From Thinopyrum elongatum (taxonomy: Eukaryota; Streptophyta; Magnoliopsida; Poales; Poaceae), in contig CM022298.1 of the NCBI GenBank assembly GCA_011799875.1, positions 727,600,181 through 727,664,180 of the forward strand: a stretch of DNA of 64,000 nucleotides, given 5' to 3'. Both the position numbers and the translations under genes were made by a program. Below, one piece after another: positions 1 through 9,427 of this stretch; position 1 is the stretch's first letter, and each line of letters opens with the position of its first letter. The notes beneath the pieces were generated by a model. The model was not told the origin of the DNA, made no database searches, and saw only the letters and a program-made list of their open reading frames with translations.

Positions 1-130
1 ATTTGTCTCGGTTCTCATCCAAGTTTCTGCCAAATATTAAAACAGGCAATTAATATACAAACATGATAGATGGATATATTAGTGCAAAACTGTACGCCTC
101 TCTCATGAAAAGTCCGACGTCCGGACCGAC

Positions 131-622
131 AAGGGATTGACAAAATGAGCCATTTGGATGTGCAGAAAATGGTCCATATTTTCCTGATCTCATCTACCCT
201 TCTAATGTCACGTTGTCTAGTGTCAAAGAATTCAAGAAAACATGACTTCATCATTAGCCGGAAATGACAGGCGTATAATGGTACGAAGCTCTTCAAAGTT
301 TTTTGGAATGGAGTTCCCGAGAGATAATTCTCTTTTTGGTACAAGTTCAGCAAAGAGCCTTACGAATATCACTATTGGAGGCCTTTGCTGAAATCATACC
401 AAAAGGCGAATTATTCTATCCGGAACTCCGTTCCCAAAACAACTTGAAGAAGCTTCATAGCATCATACGCCTGTTAACTTCTGACTAATGATGAAAGCCA
501 TGGTATTCTTCAATACTTGACAGACAACGTGACATATAGAAGAAATATATATATAGATGAGATCAGAAAAAATTGGATCAACTTGTGCCCATCCAAATGG
601 GGGCATTCTTGATTAATCTATA
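131..622. repeat. Large near-perfect inverted repeat with SNF2-helicase-like fragment
   Basis: The minus strand of 131-342 and the plus strand of 397-622 read as the same sequence, and the palindrome continues almost to a centre near 370, so there is practically no spacer. Both arms can be read as the same degenerate peptide: LSGTPFQ on the minus strand of the left arm, and RIILSGTPF on the plus strand from 407. That peptide resembles the motif III region (LTGTPxQN) of SNF2-family helicases. Frameshifts and stops rule out a working gene. The transcript of either strand would fold into a hairpin of about 230 bp. It may be captured cargo of the CACTA material to its right. The helicase assignment rests on one short motif. 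Confidence 0.6.
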
Positions 623-629
623 TATGTCC

Positions 630-775
630 AAAATTCAAACTTTGACATATGATCAAATGTTGCATCTGTCAAAATTCAAAACTTTGACATATGATCAAAC
701 TTTGATATATGATCAAATGTTGCATATGTCAAAATTCAAACTTTGACATATGATCAAACTTTGAATATTCACCGC
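630..775. repeat. Short A/T-rich tandem repeats
   Basis: A motif of about 18 bp (ctttgacatatgatcaaa) recurs about five times, interspersed with 'tgttgcatctgtcaaaattc'. It separates the helicase-like palindrome from the G/C-tract array. No coding potential is evident. Confidence 0.65.
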
Positions 776-789
776 GATATAAAATAATA

Positions 790-1790
790 CATAGACTTGT
801 TCGGGCGAGAGGGGGTTGATCGACGTCCCCCCTCATGTCGAAGTTACCGGAGTTATCTTCTAGTGTGTTGGGTGGCCTGAGAGTTTGTCGGGTTGGGGGG
901 GGAGGGGGTAGGAGATCGACAACGCTTTTTTCTAGGGTTTGGTGGCCTCGAGAGTTGGTCACCCGTTTATCGAGAGGGGGGTGAACATTTTACCTTAGTA
1001 AACTTAGAAAAAAAATGTTATCGGGGAGGGGGTATATCGACCCCCCCCCCCCTCATGTCAAAGTTATCGGGGAGGGGCTTTATCGACAATGACATGACAT
1101 ATAGCACAAAACATATAAAAAATGTTATCGGGGCAGGGATATATACGACCCCCCCCCCTCATGTTGAAGTTATCGGGAGGGGGTATATCGAGAGGGGGGT
1201 GAACATTTACCTTAGTAACTTAGAAAAAAATGTTATCGGGGAGGGGGTATACGACCCCCCCCCCCTCAGGTCCAAGTTATCGGGGAGGGGCTATATCGAC
1301 AACGACATAACATAAGCCACATACATATAAAAAATGTTATCGGAGAGGGGTATATCGATCCCCCCCCCCCTCATGTTGAAGTTATCGGGGAGGGGGTTAT
1401 ATCGAGAGGGGGGTGAACATTTTACCTTATAACCTAGAAAAAAATGTTATCACGGGAGGGGGGATATCGACCACCCCCCCCCCTATGTCAAAAGTATCGG
1501 GGAGGGGCTATTCGACAACGACATAACATATAGCCACATACTACCTCCGTAAAAAACGAATATAGGGCATTTAGATACTATTTAGTAATCTAAACATCTA
1601 TATTGTTTACAGAGGGAGTACATATAAAAAAAATGTTATCGGGGAAGGGGTATATCGACCCTCCCCTCATGTTGAAGTTATCGGGGAGGGGGTAGGTTAT
1701 TTCGACAACGACATACAACAAGGAAAAAAATGTTATCGGGGAGGGGGATATCGACAACGAACTACATCATGAAAAAAATGATATCATTAT
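790..1790. repeat. Tandem array with alternating poly-C and poly-G tracts
   Basis: Units contain 'atgttatcggggaggggg', 'tatatcgac', then a C8-C11 run and 'ctcatgttgaagttatcgg'. They recur at least six times with indels. A Stowaway MITE interrupts the array at 1541-1618. Open frames here (for example 893-1315 on the plus strand) arise from the repeat and are not taken as genes. Similar sequence is, from memory, part of the internal non-coding region of Triticeae CACTA elements. Confidence 0.7.
1541..1618. mobile_element. Stowaway MITE (Tc1/mariner-type), 78 bp
   Basis: The element begins CTACCTCCGT and ends ACAGAGGGAG, close to the canonical Stowaway terminal repeat CTCCCTCCGT. It is flanked on both sides by the dinucleotide TA (1539-1540 and 1619-1620), the expected target duplication. 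It is non-coding and sits inside the G/C-tract array, so it is younger than that array. Confidence 0.85.
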
Positions 1791-2037
1791 ACATACATAG
1801 CCACATACATATATACATGGAAAAAAATGCTATGAAAAAATACATATATGAACAAAAAAATTATATACACATGAAACAAAAAAATACATATATGAACAAA
1901 AAGAATGCTCTGAACAAAAAAATTAATACAATTATGAACATCCATACTACATATAGCCACATAATACATATATACATTATAATATATGAACAAAAAATTC
2001 ATCATATAAATATGAAAAAAAACTTCATATACACAGA

Positions 2038-2310
2038 GCCGGGGGGGGGGTACTGCCTGGGGGAGGGACGGAGAGGGGCTGGGGGAGGTCGGGGGGGGCG
2101 GGGGGGGGGGGGGGGGGGGGGAGGAAGGACGGCGCGTGTGGCGGGAGAAGGGGAGTGAGGGCGCGCAGGAGATAACGAGGAGGAGGCGGAAAAGAAGAGG
2201 GCAACGTGGGCAGGAGGTGGGGGGACGGTCGTCGCGTGGGCTCGGGGGCGGGGAGAGGGGCACGGGCGACGGCGTCGGGGCAGCCTGGCGGCTCGGGGGA
2301 ACTGCGAGAT
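2038..2310. other. G-rich low-complexity segment
   Basis: The plus strand is strongly purine/G-rich, with uninterrupted G runs around 2040-2050 and 2092-2120. This could be the promoter-proximal or 5' part of a second CACTA gene read on the minus strand, but no gene model can be supported. The runs could form G-quadruplexes. Tract lengths may also be assembly-sensitive. Confidence 0.5.
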
Positions 2311-2344
2311 GTAACTGAAATTTTAACCAGTCTTGCTTATAACA

Positions 2345-2600
2345 CGAAGATTGGTCCGGTTCGTGACATCAACCGGGACTAATGACCCCTTTAGTCCCGG
2401 TTGGTGCCACCAACCGGGACCAAAAGGTCCTGCTTCAGCGGGAAGCAGGGGGATTTGGTCCCGGTTGGTGCCACCACCGGGACTAAGGGCGTGCATTGGT
2501 CCCGGTTGGTTGCCACGAACCGGTACAAAGCACCCCTTTAGTCCCGGTTGGTGCCACCAACCAGGACAAAAAACCTGTGCTGCCCGCGTCGCGGCCAAAA
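2345..2600. repeat. CACTA subterminal repeats (left cluster)
   Basis: Multiple direct and inverted copies of 'tttagtcccggttggtgcc' and its complement lie close together. In En/Spm-type elements such arrays are the binding sites of the element's own DNA-binding protein. Short ORFs on both strands here only reflect the repeat. Confidence 0.8.
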
Positions 2601-2794
2601 GTTTAGTACCCACCTCGCTAGTTGAGAGAGCTCGAGAGTGGTTTTAAGAGCTGCTTGCGCCCACTCTTCGAGCTCCTCTCAAACTGCAGGTTCGGGCCTA
2701 AACTCGCACTATGGCATGGGCCTACTGGGCCTGCTGCGGGCCGAATCATGGGCCATGGTTTGGTTTCTAGTGTATTCAGGCCGTGGTGACCAGT

Positions 2795-3240
2795 AGGCGG
2801 CACTTTTTTTATTTTATTTTGGTTTCTTTGTTGCTTTATTTATTTTATTTTTGCTTCTGCTTACAACAAAATACTTATATGTTGCTATTTTATTATTTTA
2901 TTAAATTTTATTTTATTTCTACTAATTATTAAAGTTTATTTTGTTTTGACTTATTTATTTTATTTTGTTTCTACTTATTTATTTTATTTTTTTTGCTGTT
3001 ATTTATTTATTTTATGAAAATTCTTTTCTTTTAATGTTTTGAGAGAAAAAATACTTTGATTAAAGTTTTAGTTTGTAAAATTTTATATAATTTTTAGTTT
3101 CAATAATACAAAGAGGTTTAAAAAAGTTTGTTAGTTTGATTCCTTAGCTATTAAAGTTTCATTAAAAGTTTTCTAGTTCATTCTTTTTCTATTAGAGTTT
3201 CTCAAAGTTTTCTAGTTCATTCTTTAGTTTATTATTTTGC
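2795..3240. other. A/T-rich CACTA 3' non-coding region
   Basis: This is dominated by runs of 'tttattttatttt'-like sequence with no coding potential. It lies downstream of the transposase gene (minus strand) and between the subterminal repeats and a tandem array. I see nothing else in it. Confidence 0.55.
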
Positions 3241-3252
3241 TATTAGAGTTTC

Positions 3253-4136
3253 AAAAGGTGAAGAGGGTTCGGCAAAAACTGGATGCACTTCGTGTACAAA
3301 ATGGACAATCTCTTTCGAAGTATCAGGTTTTTCGGACGAAAACTCATCTGTTACAAAGGATTTGATTTTTTGAAACTTATTTGAACTCCAGACTTTTGTG
3401 TGCTCAAATGAACCATTCAAAGCAACATCATCAATTTTCAACCTTTCTGACTTCATATGTGTATTTTTCATTGCATTTACTAATTTTTTTTGAGCTAAAT
3501 GACCCTGAAATTGAAAAGCACTTCAAATGAACTTGAAGAGGTTGAAAATGAGCATGATATCATCATTTCACCCACATAGCATGTGCTTAAAGTTGAGAGG
3601 GTTACGGCAAAAACTGGATGCAACTTCGTGTACCAAATGGACAATCTCTTTCGAAGTATCAGGGTTCGGACGAAAACTCATCTGTTACAAAGGGATTTCA
3701 TTTTTTGAACTTATTTGAACTCCACACTTTTTGTGTGCTCAAAATGAACCATTTAAAGCAACATCATCAATTTTCAACCCTTTCTGAGTTCATCTGTTAT
3801 TTTTCATGCATTTACTGATTTTTTTGAGCTAAATGACCCTGAAATTGAAAAGCACTTCAAATGAACTCTGAAGAGGTTGAAAATTGGCATTATATCACGA
3901 TTTCACCCACATAGCATGTGCTAAAAAGTTGAGAGGATTACGGCAAAATCTTGATGCACTTCGTGTACAAAATGGACAATCTCTTTCGAAGTATCAGGGT
4001 TTCGGACAAAAACTCACCTGTTACAAAGGGATTTCATTTTTTTGAACTAATTTGAACTCCAGACTTTTTGTGTGCTCAAAATGAACCATGCAAAGCCACA
4101 TCATCAATTTTCAACCCTTTCTGACTTCATCTGTCT
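3253..4136. repeat. Three tandem units of about 310 bp, 3' of the CACTA transposase
   Basis: Three similar units start near 3253 (partial), 3490 and 3823. Each contains 'cggcaaaa.ctggatgcac', 'tggacaatctctttcgaagta' and 'tgaaccat..aaagc.acatcatcaa'. They end right at the transposase stop codon and lie in its 3' flank. They are non-coding; copies differ by scattered substitutions and small indels. Confidence 0.75.
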
Positions 4137-7100
4137 TCACTTTTTCTTCGCTTGTGTCCTTTGCTTATTGCGCCGTAACCATGGATATTCTTCATCACTT
4201 AACAGGGTGCTTGGGTCAGCCTTGACTTTGAAGGGAGGAATTTCATGAAACTTTTCATAATCTTCAGACATGTCTGTCTTACCCTCCACTCCCACGATGT
4301 CTCTTTTCCCTGAAAGAACTATGTGGCGCTTTGGCTCATCATATGATGTATTCGCTTCCTTATCTTTTCTTTTTCTCGGTTTGGTAGACATGTCCTTCAC
4401 ATAGAAAACCTGCGCCACATCATTGGCTAGGACGAATGGTTCGTCTGTGTATCCAAGATTGTTCAGATCCACTGTTGTCATTCCGTAATGTGGCTCTACC
4501 TGTACCCCGCCTCCTGACAGATTGACCCATTTGCACTTAAACAAATGGACCTTAAAATCATGTCCGTAGTCAAGTTCCCATATGTCCACTATGTAACCAT
4601 AATATGTGTCCTTTCCCCTCTTGGTTGCTGCATCAAAGCGGACACCACTGTTTTGGTTAGTGCTCTTTTGATCTTGGGCGATCGTGTAAAATGTATTCCC
4701 ATTTATCTCATATCCTTTGTAAGTCAATACAGTCGAAGATGGTCCCCTGGACAACGAGTACAGCTCATCAGAAACAGTGTTGTCACCTCTGAGATGTGTT
4801 TCCAACCAACTGCCGAAAGTCCTGATGTGTTCACATGTAATCCAGTCGTCACACTGCTCCGGGTGTTTGAAGCGCAGAATGTTCTTGTGTTCATCGACAT
4901 ACGGGGTCACCAAGGTAGAGTTCTGTAGAACTGTGTAGTGTGCTTGAGACCAAGAATGCCCGTCCCAGCATATTATTGAGTCCCCTCCTAGGGTGCCTTT
5001 TCCAGTCAGTCTCCCCTCATACCGCGATTGAGGGAGACCAATCTTCTTAATGTCAGGAATGAAGTCAACACAAAACCCAATGACATCCTCTGTTTGATGG
5101 CCCATGGAGATGCTTCCTTCTGGCCTAGCGCGGTTACGGACATATTTCTTTAGGACTCCCATGAACCTCTCAAAGGGGAACATATTGTGTAGAAATACGG
5201 GGCCCAGAACGACAATCTCATCGACTAGATGAACTAGGACGTGCATCATGATATTGAAGAAGGATGGTGGGAACACCAGCTCGAAACTGACAAGACATTG
5301 CGCCACATCACTCCTTAGCCTTGGTATGATTTCTGGATCGATCACCTTCTGAGAGATTGCATTGAGGAATGCACATAGCTTCACAATTGCTAATCGAACG
5401 TTTTCCGGTAGAAGCCCCCTCAATGCAACCGGAAGCAGTTGCGTCATAATCACGTGGCAGTCATGAGACTTTAGGTTCTGAAACTTTTTCTCTGCCATAT
5501 TTATTATTCCCTTTATATTCGACGAGAAGCCAGACGGGACCTTCATACTGAGCAGGCATTCAAAGAAGATTTCCTTCTCTTCCTTGGTAAGAGCGTAGCT
5601 GGTAGGACCTTCATACTGCTTTGGAGGCATGCCGTCTTTTTCGTGCCAACGTTGCAGGTCCTCCCGTGCTTCCGGTGTATCTTTTGTCTTTCCATACACG
5701 CCCAAGAAGCCTAGCAGGTTCACGCAAAGGTTCTTTGTCATGGGCATCACGTCGATTGAAGAGCGGACCTCTAGGTCTTTCCAGTAGGGTAGGTCCCAAA
5801 ATATAGATTTCTTCTTCCACATGGGAGCGCGTCCCTCAGCGTCATTCGGAACAGATAGTCCGCCGGGACCCTTTCCAAAGATTACGTGTAAATCATTGAC
5901 CATAGCAAGTACGTGATCACCGGTACACATGGCGGGCTTCTTCGGGTGATCTGCCTCGCCTTTGAAATGCTTGCCTTTCTTTCGACATTGATGGTTGGTC
6001 GGAAGAAATCGACGATGCCCCAGGTACACATTCTTCCTGCATTTGTCCAGGTATATACTTTCGGTGTCAGCTAAACAGTGCGTGCATGCGTGGTATCCCT
6101 TGTTTGTCTGTCCTGAAAGGTTACTGAGAGCAGGCCAATCATTGATGGTTACAAACAGCAACGCATGCAGGTCAAATTCCTCCTGTCTGTGCTCATCCCA
6201 CACACGTACACCGTTTCCATTCCACAGCTGTAAAAGTTCTTCAACTAATGGCCTTAGGTACACATCAATGTTGTTGCTGGGTTGCTTAGGGCCTTGGATG
6301 AGTACTGGCATCATAATGAACTTCCGCTTCATGCACAACCAAGGAGGAAGGTTATAGATACATAGAGTCACGGGCCAGGTGCTATGATTGCTGCTCTGCT
6401 CCCCGAAAGGATTAATGCCATCCGCGCTTAAACCAAACCATACGTTCCTTGGGTCACCTGCAAACTCAGTCCGGTACTTTCTCTCGATTTTTCTCCACTG
6501 CGACCCGTCAGCGGGTGCTCTCAACTTCCCGTCTTTCTTACGGTCCTCTCTGTGCCATCGCATCAACTTGGCATGCTCTTTGTTTCTGAACAGACGTTTC
6601 AACCGTGGTATTATAGGAGCATACCACATCACCTTGGCAGGAACCCTCTTCCTGGTGGGCTCGCCGTCAACATCACCAGGGTCATCTCGTCTGATCTTAT
6701 ACCGCAATGCACCGCATACCGGGCATGCGTTCAAATCCTCGTACGCACCACGGTACAAGATGCAGTCATTAGGGCATGCATGTATCTTCTGCACCTCCAA
6801 TCCTAGAGGGCATACGATCTTCTTTGCTGCGTACGTACTGTCGGGCAATTCGTTATCCTTTGGAAGCTTCTTCTTCAATATTTTCAGTAGCTTCTCAAAT
6901 CCTTTGTCAGGCACAGCATTCTCTGCCTTCCACTGCAGCAATTCCAGTACGGTACCAAGCTTTGTGTTGCCATCTTCGCAATTGGGGTACAACCCTTTTT
7001 GGTGATCCTCTAACATGCGATCGAATTTCAGCTTCTCCTTTTCACTTTCGCACTGTCTCCTTGCATCAACAATGACCCGGCGGAGATCATCATCGGGCAC

Positions 7101-7439
7101 ATCGTCTGGTTCCTCTTGATCTTCAGCTTCCCCCGTTGCAGCATCATCGTATTCAGGGGGCACATAGTTGTCATCGTCCTCTTCTTCTTCGCTGTCTTCC
7201 ATCATAACCCCTATTTCTCCGTGCCTGGTCCAAACATTATAGTGTGGCATGAAACCCTTATAAAGCAGGTGGGTGTGAAGGATTTTCCGGTCAGAGTAAG
7301 ACTTCGTATTCCCACATATAGGGCATGGACAACACATAAAACCATTCTGCTTGTTTGCCTCAGCCACTTCGAGAAAATTATGCACGCCCTTAATGTACTC
7401 GGAGGTGCGTCTATCACCGTACATCCATTGCCGGTTCAT
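4137..7439 (-). CDS. TNP2-type CACTA transposase, full-length ORF (1100 aa)
   Basis: This is the DDE-type transposase of En/Spm elements, which cuts and re-inserts the transposon in the nucleus. Seen in sequence: an N-terminal transposase-associated zinc domain (about residues 1-75, with MCCPCPICGN); a very acidic linker (about 80-120); the Transposase_21 (TNP2) core (about 200-480), with CPVCGALRYK, FGLSADGINPF and TINDWPALSNLSG; a DUF4218 region (about 690-810), with FPFERFMG; a DUF4216 region (about 960-1035); and a basic lysine-rich C-terminus. The whole is one frame without a stop. The start MNRQWMYGDR matches where this family normally begins, and length is normal. The gene lies 175 bp downstream of the partner ORF and reads the same way. 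Uninterrupted coding suggests recent or possible activity; expression is not known. Confidence 0.9.
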   Translation of the reverse strand: MNRQWMYGDRRTSEYIKGVHNFLEVAEANKQNGFMCCPCPICGNTKSYSDRKILHTHLLYKGFMPHYNVWTRHGEIGVMMEDSEEEEDDDNYVPPEYDDAATGEAEDQEEPDDVPDDDLRRVIVDARRQCESEKEKLKFDRMLEDHQKGLYPNCEDGNTKLGTVLELLQWKAENAVPDKGFEKLLKILKKKLPKDNELPDSTYAAKKIVCPLGLEVQKIHACPNDCILYRGAYEDLNACPVCGALRYKIRRDDPGDVDGEPTRKRVPAKVMWYAPIIPRLKRLFRNKEHAKLMRWHREDRKKDGKLRAPADGSQWRKIERKYRTEFAGDPRNVWFGLSADGINPFGEQSSNHSTWPVTLCIYNLPPWLCMKRKFIMMPVLIQGPKQPSNNIDVYLRPLVEELLQLWNGNGVRVWDEHRQEEFDLHALLFVTINDWPALSNLSGQTNKGYHACTHCLADTESIYLDKCRKNVYLGHRRFLPTNHQCRKKGKHFKGEADHPKKPAMCTGDHVLAMVNDLHVIFGKGPGGLSVPNDAEGRAPMWKKKSIFWDLPYWKDLEVRSSIDVMPMTKNLCVNLLGFLGVYGKTKDTPEAREDLQRWHEKDGMPPKQYEGPTSYALTKEEKEIFFECLLSMKVPSGFSSNIKGIINMAEKKFQNLKSHDCHVIMTQLLPVALRGLLPENVRLAIVKLCAFLNAISQKVIDPEIIPRLRSDVAQCLVSFELVFPPSFFNIMMHVLVHLVDEIVVLGPVFLHNMFPFERFMGVLKKYVRNRARPEGSISMGHQTEDVIGFCVDFIPDIKKIGLPQSRYEGRLTGKGTLGGDSIICWDGHSWSQAHYTVLQNSTLVTPYVDEHKNILRFKHPEQCDDWITCEHIRTFGSWLETHLRGDNTVSDELYSLSRGPSSTVLTYKGYEINGNTFYTIAQDQKSTNQNSGVRFDAATKRGKDTYYGYIVDIWELDYGHDFKVHLFKCKWVNLSGGGVQVEPHYGMTTVDLNNLGYTDEPFVLANDVAQVFYVKDMSTKPRKRKDKEANTSYDEPKRHIVLSGKRDIVGVEGKTDMSEDYEKFHEIPPFKVKADPSTLLSDEEYPWLRRNKQRTQAKKK

Positions 7440-7614
7440 CTGGGTGCATTATATATAATTAAGTGTGTCAAAAACCATTACAAAACATCATGAATAGATA
7501 AGTGACCAAATTAATAGAAGTTCATCATCACATTAAAACCAAAGTACATACATAGTTCTCATTGAACAACATATAGCTCTTCAGAGCATCTAATTAAACC
7601 ATACATTATTAAAA

Positions 7615-8179
7615 CTATGTCAAACATTTCAATGCAACAACAAATGCGATCATAATCACAACCAAGGTAACAATTGATCCAACGGCATAATGATACCAAG
7701 CCTCGGTATGAATGGCATATTTTCTATACTTTCTAATCTTGAAGCGCATTGCATCCATCTTGATCTTGTGATCATCGACGACATCCGCAACATGCAACTC
7801 CAATATCATCTTCTCCTCCTCAATATTTTTTAATTTTTCCTTCAAGTAATTGTTTTCTTCTTCAACTAAATTTAGCCTCTTGACAATAGGGTCGGTTGGA
7901 ATTTCCGGTTCACATACCTCCTAGATAAAAAAAATCTATGTCACGTTGGTCGGCATAATTGTCATAAACAACAAATGAACCAAATAGTTATAAAATATAA
8001 TATATACCACATCCGAATCATAGACAGGACGAGGGCCGACGGGGGCGGATACCAAAACCATCTCACTATATAATAACAAACAATAATAAAAGTAAGAAAA
8101 TTATACAAGTATATATGTAAATCATACAAGTAAGAATTTTTTTCTTTTAGAAAGAAGATAAGAACAAGAGGCTCACCAT
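7615..8179 (-). CDS. CACTA-encoded small coiled-coil, single-membrane-segment protein (spliced)
   Basis: Proposed model: exons 8179-8177 (ATG only), 8061-8008 and 7920-7615, joined to 120 residues. Donors GTGAGC and GTATAT and acceptors ending GTGAG and ATCTAG keep one frame; translation could also start at the exon-2 ATG (8061). Exon 2 gives MVLVSAPVGPRPVYDSDV. The last exon begins EVCEPEIPTDP, continues into a Glu/Lys-rich coiled coil (EEENNYLKEKLKNIEEEK) and ends in a hydrophobic stretch (VGSIVTLVVIMIAFVVAL) before the stop. From memory, a nearly identical ORF accompanies many Triticeae CACTA elements. Its function is unknown to me. It lies upstream of the transposase on the same strand, so the two may share a transcription unit. 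Exon 1 is the least certain part. Confidence 0.6.
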
Positions 8180-8460
8180 GGTTATGCCGGCGACGAGATC
8201 GGCGCGGGCGATCGACGGCGGTGAAGACGGGGACGGGACGTGACGGACCGCTAAACCTAGACAAATCTTGAGGAAAATGGAGCTTGAAGGTCGAGTTTGG
8301 AGAGGAGAAAGCTTAAGTAGTGTTGCTCGGGCATTTCATCGAACACCTCATGTGCATAGGAGGTGAGCTAGAGCACCACAAACACCTCCCCTCGCCGGCC
8401 AGAAAAAACAGAGTAGTGGAGTGCTCTGCTCGCGGGCAAGGGGTATATATAGGCACAACA

Positions 8461-8779
8461 TTGGTCCCGGTTCGTGGTTGGAACCGGGACTAAAGGCCAC
8501 CCTTTGGTCCCGGTTCCAGCCACGAACCGCCTTTGGTCCCGGTTCCAGCCACGAACCGGGACCAATGGATGTGGGCCAGGAGCGAGGCCCATTGGTCCCG
8601 GTTCGTGTCTGGAACCGGGACCAAAGGGTCCAGACGAACCGGGACCAATGCCCCACGAGCCCCGGCCGGCCCCCTGGGCGCATGAACCGGGACGTATGCC
8701 CCCATGTGTCCCGGTTCCTGACTGAACCGGGACTAATGGGCTGGGCTGGCCTGAACCAAAGCCCTGTTTTCTACTAGTG
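8461..8779. repeat. CACTA subterminal repeats and terminal inverted repeat (right end)
   Basis: About eight direct and inverted copies of a 'ccggttcgtg.ctggaaccggg' motif are followed by the terminal CTACTAGTG at 8771-8779. The element's promoter is expected here because both element genes read leftwards from this end. Confidence 0.85.
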
Positions 8780-8816
8780 ATAGTCTAATTTACAAACTAG
8801 AGGTGAGGACCTCTAT

Positions 8817-9197
8817 AGCGAAAGTATGCTTCTAATCTCAAGCTCACATGCACATGACATAAACAGTAAAATCCAAAAAAATAGAAAATAAATTCTGATT
8901 TTTTTTTGGCAACAATCATTGCATTGATTTCTAACAGCGTGTGAATTTTTGTGATGAAATGACATTCCTGAATGTGTGGGCAAAAAAAGAAAATCAGTGC
9001 TCCAAAATGCTTTAAAAAATAGTCTTTTTGGAGCATCATTTTTTTTCTCAGACCTCCATGAATATCATTTCATCACAAAAATTTGCACGCATTTCAAACA
9101 CTCATCAATGTTTATCCAAAAAATATTCAGAATTTTTTACTATTTTTTTACTGTTTGCCCGGGTGCATGAGCACCCGGGAGCAGAAACTCCATTCTA
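8817..9197. mobile_element. Foldback MITE-like element with long inverted arms
   Basis: Sequence around 8862-9000 (aacagtaaaat..., 'gaatttttgtgatgaaatga') recurs inverted around 9020-9160, giving arms of about 150 bp around a centre near 9010. The right outer part contains the small palindrome 'cccgggtgcatgagcacccggg'; the left counterpart is degenerate. There is no ORF. Exact ends and target duplication are not resolved. The remaining sequence from 9198 to 9427 shows nothing recognisable. Confidence 0.55.
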
Positions 9198-9427
9198 GGT
9201 ATGTCGGTTCAAATACTCTATGAAGCCTTAACATCTCAATTTCTATGCATAGCCAAACGACAATAAAAAACATTACTTAAATTTAAGAAAACAAAATAAA
9301 TAACCATATGACTTAAGGACCGACATATCTAGAATTAACCATATTGCTTAAAGTTAAGTATGTGGATCAAGTCAAAATGGAGTTGACTTCTGATTTATTT
9401 TTCTTTTCTTTTCATTATTGTTCCTGA

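Larger units (their letters stand above)
2330..8779 (-). mobile_element. CACTA (En/Spm) DNA transposon, right terminus intact, left end not found
   Basis: The right end reads, on the minus strand, CACTAGTAGAAAACAGGGC from 8779 inward, a standard CACTA terminus. Subterminal repeats built on 'ggtcccggttcgtg/cacgaaccgggacc' lie at 8461-8760 and again at 2345-2600. Between them are a full TNP2-like transposase and a small second gene, both transcribed leftwards away from the right terminus. No matching CACTA terminus is visible near 2300, so the left end is truncated, degenerate, or further left: the G-rich block and tandem arrays down to about 630 may belong to the element. The 3-bp target duplication therefore cannot be confirmed. 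Confidence 0.88.

Noticed and set aside
2333..2647. ORFs on both strands in the CACTA subterminal repeats (also 8348-8777)
   Set aside because: Gly/Pro-rich peptides on both strands reflect direct and inverted repeat units.
6388..7005. Plus-strand ORFs opposite the CACTA transposase (also 4545-4928, 5995-6357, 7116-7493)
   Set aside because: Antisense shadows of the 1100-residue transposase frame.
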